The notes below the pieces were generated by a model. That model was not told the origin of the DNA. It saw only the letters and a program-made list of their open reading frames with translations, and did no database searches. A DNA stretch of 64,000 nucleotides, from contig NZ_QZXA01000010.1 of NCBI RefSeq assembly GCF_003601985.1, positions 278,972-342,971 on the forward strand, in the 5' to 3' direction. Position 1 is the stretch's first letter. Each line of letters starts with the position of its first letter. The position numbers and the translations under genes were made by a program. Shown here one piece after another: positions 59,051-64,000 of the stretch. The stretch is from Mesorhizobium jarvisii (lineage in GTDB: Bacteria > Pseudomonadota > Alphaproteobacteria > Rhizobiales > Rhizobiaceae).

Positions 59051-60471
59051 ATGACAGGTTGCGATACACTGGAAGACAGCCGCGCTGGTTCAGCCGGTGC
59101 CGATGACGAAGCAATCTCGGCGAGGCGGCGCAGGTTCACCCTGTGGCTCGTGGCCGGCGGCATGTTCATGGCGGTGCTCGACGCCACGATCGTCAACGTC
59201 GCGCTGCCGGCAATGCGCGCCGATCTCGATGCGAGGGTCGGCGACCTCGCCTGGATCGTCGATGCCTACACGCTGAGCATGGCGGCGCTCATCCTCGCCG
59301 GAGGCGTTCTCGCGGATCGCTGGGGCGCGAAGCGCGTCTACCTCGCGGGGCTGGCCCTGTTCGTCCTCGCTTCCGCCTTGTGTGGCGCCGCCGGTTCGGT
59401 CGCGTGGCTTGTCGCAACCCGGTTGCGCAGGGCGTCGGGGCCGCCTTGTTCCTGCCCGCTTCGCTGGCCGTCGTGCGGGAAACCTTCGACGATCCCGACG
59501 AACGAGCGCGCGCGATCGCGACATGGGCCGGCATCGCCTCGGTCGCGGCGGCGATCGGGCCCGTGCTCGGCGGGTTCTTGGTTGGCAGCCTTGGTTGGCG
59601 CAGCGTCTTCCTTGTCAACGTGCCGGCGGGCTTGCTGGCATTTGGCCTGACGATTTGGATCGTGCGGCTGCGATCGACGCAGCCGACGAAGCGGTTCGAC
59701 TGGGGCGGGCAACTCACCAGCATCGTCATGCTCGGCGCCCTCTGCTTCGCCGCGATTGAATTGCCGGAACGGGGAGCGGGTTCGCCCGCGGTCCGGCTTG
59801 CGGCGGCCATCGCTGTCGGCGCCGCCCTAGGCTGGTTCCTGATCGAGCGCCGCACTCGCGATCCGATGGTCCCGCTCGTGTGGTTCCGAAACCCGACCTT
59901 TCTCGCGGCCAACCTTGTCGGTTGCCTCGTCTATGTCGGCTATTTCGGCATGCTGTTCATCCTGAGCCTTTATCTGCACGGCGACTACGGGCTCGACGCC
60001 AGGCGAACCGGGCTTGCACTGCTGCCCACCGCGGCGAGCCTGTCGGTCGGCAATGTGATCGCGGGCAGGCTCCAGGCGAAAGTGTCGCCACAGCGCCTCA
60101 TCGCGGGCAGCTTGATCTGTGCGGCCCTTTCCGCGCCCTTGGCAGCCGGGCTGCTGGTCGGCCATGCGTCCTGGCCGGCTATCGTGGGGACGCTTGCCAT
60201 CTTCGGTGCGGGCACGTCCGCGTCCGTGCCCCCGGTGATCGCCACCGTGCTCGAGCAGGTTCCCGAGGCCGCGTCGGGCGTGGCATCCGGTCTCTTGAAC
60301 GCGCTGCGCCAGACCGGGAGCCTGCTCGGCGTCGCCGCCGCGAGCGCCGCCTCGACGCTAACGCCAAACCTCCCCGCGGCTCTATGGATTGTCGCGGTGA
60401 TGGCTGCAGTTGTCTACGCTTTCGCCGCAGGATCGGCGATCGGCTGGATCCGCGCGCCCGCAAGGCCGTGA
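59051..60471 (+). pseudogene. MFS drug-efflux transporter (EmrB/QacA, DHA2-like) with a one-base frameshift
   Basis: Two adjacent frames make one 14-helix MFS antiporter of about 473 residues. Frame one (ATG 59051) encodes the first four helices and motifs GMFMAVLDATIVNVALPAM, DAYTLSMAALILAGGVLADRWG and GSVAWLVATR. Near 59418-59423 the sequence must change frame: AQGVGAALFLPASLAVVRETF and all later helices lie in the second frame, which runs to the stop at 60471. Restoring one G (CCCGG to CCCGGG) gives ATRVAQGVG, the normal family sequence. This is a real frameshift or a sequencing error. If real, the exporter is inactive. Confidence 0.82.
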
Positions 60472-60502
60472 CCGGCCCGCGCCCATGCTGGCGGGCTTAG
60501 CT

Positions 60503-60700
60503 TTAAACCACTCCAGGGTGAAGTATTTGGCCGATATCGATAGTTGGCCGCTGCGGCTCGTCGTGAACGGCGCCTTTCAACAGAAGTCCCGCGCCGGCCA
60601 AGATAGCGAGGACGGCAAAGGCGGCGAGCGCAATGGCAACCCGAGGGCTCCTTGGCGACGCTTTCACAGCCTGGATCAGGTCTTCGAACGTGGCTTCCAT
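60503..60700 (-). CDS. Small single-helix membrane protein
   Basis: A 65-residue product with one hydrophobic helix (VAIALAAFAVLAILAGAGLLL, about residues 21-41) between a charged N-terminal part (MEATFEDLIQAVKASPRSPR) and a short C-terminal tail ending HPGVV. No ribosome-binding site is clear. Such small proteins are common in accessory regions. It converges on the MFS pseudogene (31 bases between stops). No family recognised. Confidence 0.42.
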   Translation of the reverse strand: MEATFEDLIQAVKASPRSPRVAIALAAFAVLAILAGAGLLLKGAVHDEPQRPTIDIGQILHPGVV

Positions 60701-60735
60701 CAGCAGATGCTAGACAGCCACTCGCCAACAAGCCG

Positions 60736-61242
60736 TTAACGCCCCGGCGCGCGCGTGGATATGACGGCGGCCATCATATCGAGACCGCGAGCGGCGCGAA
60801 TAGGGTCAAACAGCGCGAGCAGCAAAGAGCCTATGGCGATCGCCAGTAGGAGATAGGCTAGCACCTCTAACGGCCTGTGCGTCCAGTGCGTAGGAAGGGC
60901 CGGCGGAACCGTCCAGGAGGGCGGCGCTGAAAGCTTCGGAATTCGACGCTCTGCCTTCCTGGCTCGTTTCATATCAAGTCGCTGCTGAGCGAATTGCTGC
61001 CGGGTCTGTTCCGATGACGAAAGGGAATTGGCCCGCAGCCAGGCTTTGAATTTGCCGGCGTGGACCTGCACTCTGATGGCGGGAAAGCCTTGGCGGCGTT
61101 GCTCAATTTCAGACGCCTTGAAACTTTCCCACCACTCCTCCCAGGTCGGCGGCAGATCACCGACTTCCGAAAGCTTGAGGATGAGTGCGTAATCATGAGG
61201 AGTGTAGACCGGGGCGGCCGGCCATTGACTGGTGTCCGTCAT
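60736..61242 (-). CDS. Hypothetical protein with C-terminal membrane helix
   Basis: A 168-residue protein. The N-terminal 110 residues are soluble, with a tryptophan-rich segment (DLPPTWEEWWESFKASEIEQRRQGFP) and a charged helix (RQQFAQQRLDMKRARKAERR). A hydrophobic helix lies at about 132-150 (LEVLAYLLLAIAIGSLLLALF), so it is probably a tail-anchored inner-membrane protein. Family unknown. ATG 61242 overlaps the stop of the upstream sunset-domain ORF (ATGA), and it should be coupled to that gene. Confidence 0.55.
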   Translation of the reverse strand: MTDTSQWPAAPVYTPHDYALILKLSEVGDLPPTWEEWWESFKASEIEQRRQGFPAIRVQVHAGKFKAWLRANSLSSSEQTRQQFAQQRLDMKRARKAERRIPKLSAPPSWTVPPALPTHWTHRPLEVLAYLLLAIAIGSLLLALFDPIRAARGLDMMAAVISTRAPGR

Positions 61243-61693
61243 CGCCGAGCCTTGCGCCAGCCGGCCGCGCGCGCCTCGTCCTCGGTGCAAAACCACCGCT
61301 CGCCATACTGGGGGCTTATCTTCGTCTCCCAGTAATGTTCCTGGCCGGGCATGTGGTAAATCCGCTCCCCGGTGTTGATAGAAATGTTGCCTTTGATGCT
61401 GCAGCCGCCGGCGAGCAGAGATGACGGATCGGGAACGTCAATCTGCCAAGCCATTCGGCTGGTATGAACTTAGCGACTGTATCAAGACTGCTGGGGCTCA
61501 CTGTGAGAAAGGCGGCCAGCGGCAGCATCACCAACGCAAACAGGTATTGTGGTCGCCACCAGCCGCGCCGACGCTTCCTTGCGTTCTGGCGCCATTGGTC
61601 AGCCTGCTCACGAACTATTTGATGCTGGACTTTGCCACGTCCAATTTCCCCCCAACTGGAAAATGCTTCCAATCGACGTGTGAGTCCATACAT
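61239..61693 (-). pseudogene. Sunset-domain membrane protein, apparently split by a one-base deletion
   Basis: The N-terminal frame (from 61693) encodes MYGLTRRLEAFSSWGEI, a basic segment and one membrane helix (about 48-64, YLFALVMLPLAAFLTV), then AEWLGRLT. From about 61430 the meaningful protein continues in another frame: SSLLAGGCSIKGNIS, NTGERIYHMPGQEHYW and RWFCTEDEARAAGWRK, which is a sunset domain (a zinc-ligand-like, cysteine-bearing module often at the C-terminus of rhizobial nucleases and membrane proteins). A missing C in the CCC run near 61427-61437 would unite both into 151 residues. Alternatively, these are two overlapping genes. The downstream gene is coupled (ATGA overlap). 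Confidence 0.55.
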
Positions 61694-61928
61694 CAGACGC
61701 CGCTAAACTGTTGTCGGTGCCAATTGTGCTGCATTGACAGAAAACTCGCCGGGCGAGGAACCCCAATACCTCAAGCCCGGCGAAGTTTACTTCCTGATCC
61801 CCGATCAGGACCGGTGGGAGGAGCACCGGCAATCTCTGCAATGCAAAACGGGTGCCAACATTTTTCGTCCCGAAACGAGACAGTCTAAAGCTAGCCATTG
61901 GTGGGCGGCCAGGCTGCTCTAGTTGCCA

Positions 61929-62222
61929 CTACGCCTTTCTCTGCCGGCCGCGCCACATTCTATTGTCGGTGACGAGACCGCTGTCACCTTCAGGGCGGGC
62001 TAGCGATGAAGAGCCTTCCGAGGTGAAGACAATTCCGGCGTCCTCAAATGCTTTGCGAATGGCCGTGATGTTGTGGGGACGGGGTTTCCTAGTGCCGTTC
62101 TCAAGAACGGCGATCGTCATCTCGCTAAGATTGGCTTTTGCGGCGAGGCGCACTCGCGACCAGTTCAGTAGGGCTCGCGCTGCCCTTGCTTGATCTGCTG
62201 TGAGGAGGTGTCGGCTGTCCAT
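61929..62222 (-). CDS. Helix-turn-helix (XRE family) regulator
   Basis: A 97-residue protein with one HTH domain: LLTADQARAARALLNWSRVRLAAKANLSEMTIAVLENGTRKPRPHNITAIRKAFEDAGIVF matches the Cro/CI-like fold (about residues 6-66) as in small XRE regulators that start QARAAR. The C-terminal tail is charged. ATG 62222 has no strong ribosome-binding site. It is divergent from the DUF3102-like remnant, 48 bases away, like an immunity/repressor gene beside an element gene. Confidence 0.75.
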   Translation of the reverse strand: MDSRHLLTADQARAARALLNWSRVRLAAKANLSEMTIAVLENGTRKPRPHNITAIRKAFEDAGIVFTSEGSSSLARPEGDSGLVTDNRMWRGRQRKA

Positions 62223-62270
62223 AGGCACGGAACATTCAACACGGCTAAAATGTTCCCCTGACTCGCCCTT

Positions 62271-62520
62271 ATGTCGCCGAGCAATGTCGTGCCGCTGGGC
62301 GACCCGGCGCCGGCCGACACTCGGGCAATTCCACGCTGCCACCTATCCGTCGACCAGAAGCTCGCCGTCGGCCGCTGGCTGCTCAAGGTCAAGGCACAGT
62401 TGCCGCATGGCCATTTCGGGCCGTGGGTAGAGAAGCAGCCGGGCTTGAGCCGCGGCATGGCCCTACGTACGGTGCATGGTGCTGGCACGGGCCTATCAGA
62501 CGCAGCAGGCCGTCAAGGCC
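62271..62520 (+). pseudogene. Truncated and frameshifted DUF3102-like gene
   Basis: The frame from 62271 encodes CHLSVDQKLAVGRWLLKVKA, then LPHGHFGPWVEKQPGLSRGMA, resembling the conserved core of DUF3102 proteins. Near 62455-62478 the recognisable continuation (LARAYQTQQAVKASQF) shifts to another frame. After about 62520 the sequence is only antisense to the small exported gene at 62523-62771. It is therefore a remnant: frameshifted and lacking its 3' part. DUF3102 proteins are associated with plasmids and mobile elements. Confidence 0.5.
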
Positions 62521-62522
62521 AG

Positions 62523-62771
62523 TCAGTTTTTGTTCGGGTCGCTGGCAGAGTGCAATTTGGCACGGATAGCCTCAAGCTCGGCCTGTCTCTTCTTGCGTTT
62601 AGCGTCCCTTGCCTTTTGTTCGGGAGTGGCGGTTCCGGCTGCTATTGCTGCTTCGTCGGCGGCTTGTCGGAGTTGCTTCTTGAAGCCCTTCCCCTTGGCC
62701 ATGGCCGGCTGCGCGAAGGCCATGGCGCTTACGATCAAGACGGTCAGAGTCGTCAATAATGCCTTTCTCAT
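62523..62771 (-). CDS. Small exported basic protein
   Basis: An 82-residue product with a signal peptide (1-26, ending PAMA) and a lysine-rich mature part: KGKGFKKQLRQAADEAAIAAG and EQKARDAKRKKRQAELEAIRAKLHSA, likely one long amphipathic helix. ATG 62771 follows a very strong GGAGGAGGTG ribosome-binding site. The mature product of about 56 residues is very basic. Function unknown; it lies where an older DUF3102-like gene was truncated. Confidence 0.6.
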   Translation of the reverse strand: MRKALLTTLTVLIVSAMAFAQPAMAKGKGFKKQLRQAADEAAIAAGTATPEQKARDAKRKKRQAELEAIRAKLHSASDPNKN

Positions 62772-62957
62772 ACGCACCTCCTCCATCGCCCACATTGTAT
62801 CGCAGGGTGGGGGTCGGCGCGACTGCTATTGGGCGCACAGGCAAGCGCATGAGCGAGCCGGACGTTTCGGCGGCGTAAGGAGAGCGGGCAGAGGGAAACG
62901 CGCGCTGGCGCGGCGCGGCTAGCCGGTCTAAGTTCGGTCTTTTGGGGGAGCCGGGCA

Positions 62958-63467
62958 ATGAAACGGGCCATTGCTTTCTGCCTGTTGATCGTCACCTGCT
63001 TCGCGGGAACAGCCAAGGCTACCGTCATTCTCGAGAACTGGACACCTGAACTTGAAGGGCTTGTCAGGGGCATCACGAGCCAGATCGAGGAAATGCCGTT
63101 CATCAGAGTATGGGCTTACGCGGAAGCGATTGACCGATATTGCTTCCCTGCAAAGTCGTACGCCAATGTTGTCGGCGTCACGTTGAAGGAGACCGCTCGC
63201 CATCAGGATAGTTTTAGCCCGGGAATGCTAGCAAGCGCTGAACGTGATGCGGCAGATCATCTGCGAGGCGAGTATCTGGCTTGCGCCCCCGCGATGAAGT
63301 TCGTTGAGGAAACGGTCGCTCGAATGCCCGAGCTTGTTGAGAAGCTCAACGTACTGCAGATGCAAATCAACGACGTCAAGGCCAAGATCGCTACGGCTTG
63401 CGCAATAAGAGCTCGGGAAGGATCCCCACCCCTTAAGATATGCATCGGCGGCTACTTGCCCGATTGA
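62958..63467 (+). CDS. Exported protein, unknown function
   Basis: A 169-residue exported protein with a signal peptide (about 1-20, ending AKA). The mature protein is mostly helical: LEGLVRGITSQIEEMPFIRVWAYAEAIDRYCFPAKSY, LAS-AERDAADHLRGEYLACAPAMKF and LVEKLNVLQMQINDVKAKIATACAIR, with four cysteines that could form two disulfides. ATG 62958 has a GGGGGAGCCGGG ribosome-binding region. No family recognised. It is alone on the plus strand among minus-strand small genes. Confidence 0.65.
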   Translation: MKRAIAFCLLIVTCFAGTAKATVILENWTPELEGLVRGITSQIEEMPFIRVWAYAEAIDRYCFPAKSYANVVGVTLKETARHQDSFSPGMLASAERDAADHLRGEYLACAPAMKFVEETVARMPELVEKLNVLQMQINDVKAKIATACAIRAREGSPPLKICIGGYLPD

Positions 63468-63543
63468 TGCGGCCCGCAGCAAGCCGCGCTTACGCTTAGA
63501 GCGGCGGCCAGCCGAAACGCGCGCTGGTGGGCTTCCTGGCCTG

Positions 63544-63768
63544 CTATTTGATGCTGGGGGCAGGCGGTTTCATCATCACGCGCAACTGCATCTTTTCGAT
63601 AGTAGCGACGATGGCAGCCGCCAACGCTTCCGCCTCATGAATTAACTCCGGCCCATAGAGGCCGTTCCCCGCTTCCTCGCTCGGCAGCACGCCGGGCGGG
63701 CAGTGTTCCTCGATCGTGCGCCGGATAAGCGTCAGGGCTGCCCGGCATTCGTCGGCTTCGATCTTCAT
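63544..63768 (-). CDS. Small hypothetical protein
   Basis: A 74-residue product from ATG 63768: MKIEADECRAALTLIRRTIEE followed by HCPPGVLPSEEAGNGLYGPELIHEAEALAAAIVATIEKMQLRV. It has a C-C-type pair (ECRA, HCPP), a mid-sequence PPGVLPSEE loop and a C-terminal helix. Similar small proteins are common in rhizobial accessory regions, without function. No clear ribosome-binding site; the frame extends upstream to 63957 but that part overlaps the start of the ligase on the other strand. Confidence 0.5.
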   Translation of the reverse strand: MKIEADECRAALTLIRRTIEEHCPPGVLPSEEAGNGLYGPELIHEAEALAAAIVATIEKMQLRVMMKPPAPSIK

Positions 63769-63852
63769 CACGTTCAAACATGCAATTCGTCTAAAATGTT
63801 CCGGAACTATTTTAGCGCAGGCTAATTGAATAGCGGTTTGTGAGTCCTGTGC

Positions 63853-64000
63853 ATGCGTTTGAGGTTCATCGCTCCCTTGATGCCGGCCCTTGTCGAGCAG
63901 CCTCCAGAAGGCGACGGCTGGATTCACGAGGTGAAGTTCGACGGCTACCGCTCGCAACTGATCATCGGTGAGGACGGCACCAGGATCTACACGCGTAACG
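63853..64000 (+). CDS. ATP-dependent DNA ligase (LigD-type), 5' end only
   Basis: The first 49 codons of a ligase; the rest lies beyond the window. The start ATG 63853 encodes MRLRFIAPLMPALVEQPPEG followed by GWIHEVKFDGYRSQLIIG and ends in IYTRN. The KFDG tetrad (K28) is the adenylation motif KxDG of ATP-dependent DNA ligases, and the surrounding pattern (EVKFDGYR, TRN) is that of the ligase domain of LigD-type NHEJ proteins. It seals nicks using ATP; Ku is not visible. No strong ribosome-binding site is seen before the ATG. Confidence 0.85.
   Translation, partial: MRLRFIAPLMPALVEQPPEGDGWIHEVKFDGYRSQLIIGEDGTRIYTRN

Noticed and set aside
61734..61922. Plus-strand 62-residue ORF (TTG start)
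   Set aside because: No ribosome-binding site and no recognised family; left out as unproven, although its composition is not absurd.

Overview
The window reads as a chromosomal stretch of a high-GC alphaproteobacterium of the order Hyphomicrobiales (Rhizobiales), most likely Mesorhizobium or a close relative in the Phyllobacteriaceae. Supporting signs are a phosphatidylcholine synthase (pcs), a CobT-type cobalamin gene, an IalB-family protein, DUF1289, DUF930, DUF2161 and DUF2059 proteins typical of the order, a RIME1-like Rhizobium intergenic mosaic element at about 5.1 kb, and the gene order gph / rpiA / DUF2059 / gor. This assignment is from gene content and recognised families; no search was run.

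Layout. 1-3.4 kb is a decayed accessory strip: an exported HEXXH protein, small orphan ORFs, a frameshifted ORF, and the N-terminal remnant of a tyrosine integrase directly against the 5' end of dusA, a known integration hotspot. 3.4-11.3 kb holds dusA, a membrane retropepsin-like protease, DUF1289, cobT, a GNAT enzyme, a membrane histidine kinase, a thermonuclease, a GST overlapping a uracil-DNA-glycosylase-like gene, and an Lrp/AsnC regulator. 11.3-16.6 kb holds a DUF3299 protein, GNAT and AlkD-like repair genes, a beta-hydroxyacid dehydrogenase, and an amino-acid ABC importer (binding protein and two permeases, no ATPase) with a hairpin after the binding-protein gene. 16.7-21 kb is a molybdenum-cofactor region (mobB, mobA, moaA) with a DMT exporter and two small exported proteins inside it. 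21.2-25.8 kb holds DUF971, a PPOX-fold protein, a long palindromic repeat, and two divergent regulator/enzyme pairs (MarR with alpha/beta hydrolase, TetR with short-chain dehydrogenase), each with a clear inverted-repeat operator.

26-41.7 kb holds an L,D-transpeptidase, several exported small proteins, tRNA-Val(CAC), gph, rpiA (behind three 19-bp direct repeats), DUF2059, gor, mgtE, an SbmA/BacA-like ABC protein, a FrnE-like DsbA-fold protein, a YejA-like peptide-binding protein, IalB and hspQ. 41.8-51.4 kb holds a UbiH-type monooxygenase, then a tight + strand run DUF2182, DUF1326, pcs, quinone oxidoreductase, and a complete BMP-type nucleoside ABC importer. 51.5-58.9 kb holds rimO, a TerC protein, DUF930, DUF2161, an alpha/beta hydrolase, a sterol-desaturase-family protein, an exported orphan and a LysR regulator divergent from a drug-exporter-like MFS gene.

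59-64 kb is a second accessory strip: the MFS gene carries an apparent one-base deletion, a sunset-domain protein appears split by another, a DUF3102-like gene is a remnant, and small exported or HTH proteins surround them. The window ends inside the first 49 codons of an ATP-dependent (LigD-type) DNA ligase. Both ends therefore look like regions of gain and decay around a conserved core. No CRISPR array, rRNA or intact insertion sequence was seen. The most interesting untested unit is the DUF2182-DUF1326-pcs run, which pairs a predicted metal-binding membrane/soluble couple with membrane-lipid synthesis.
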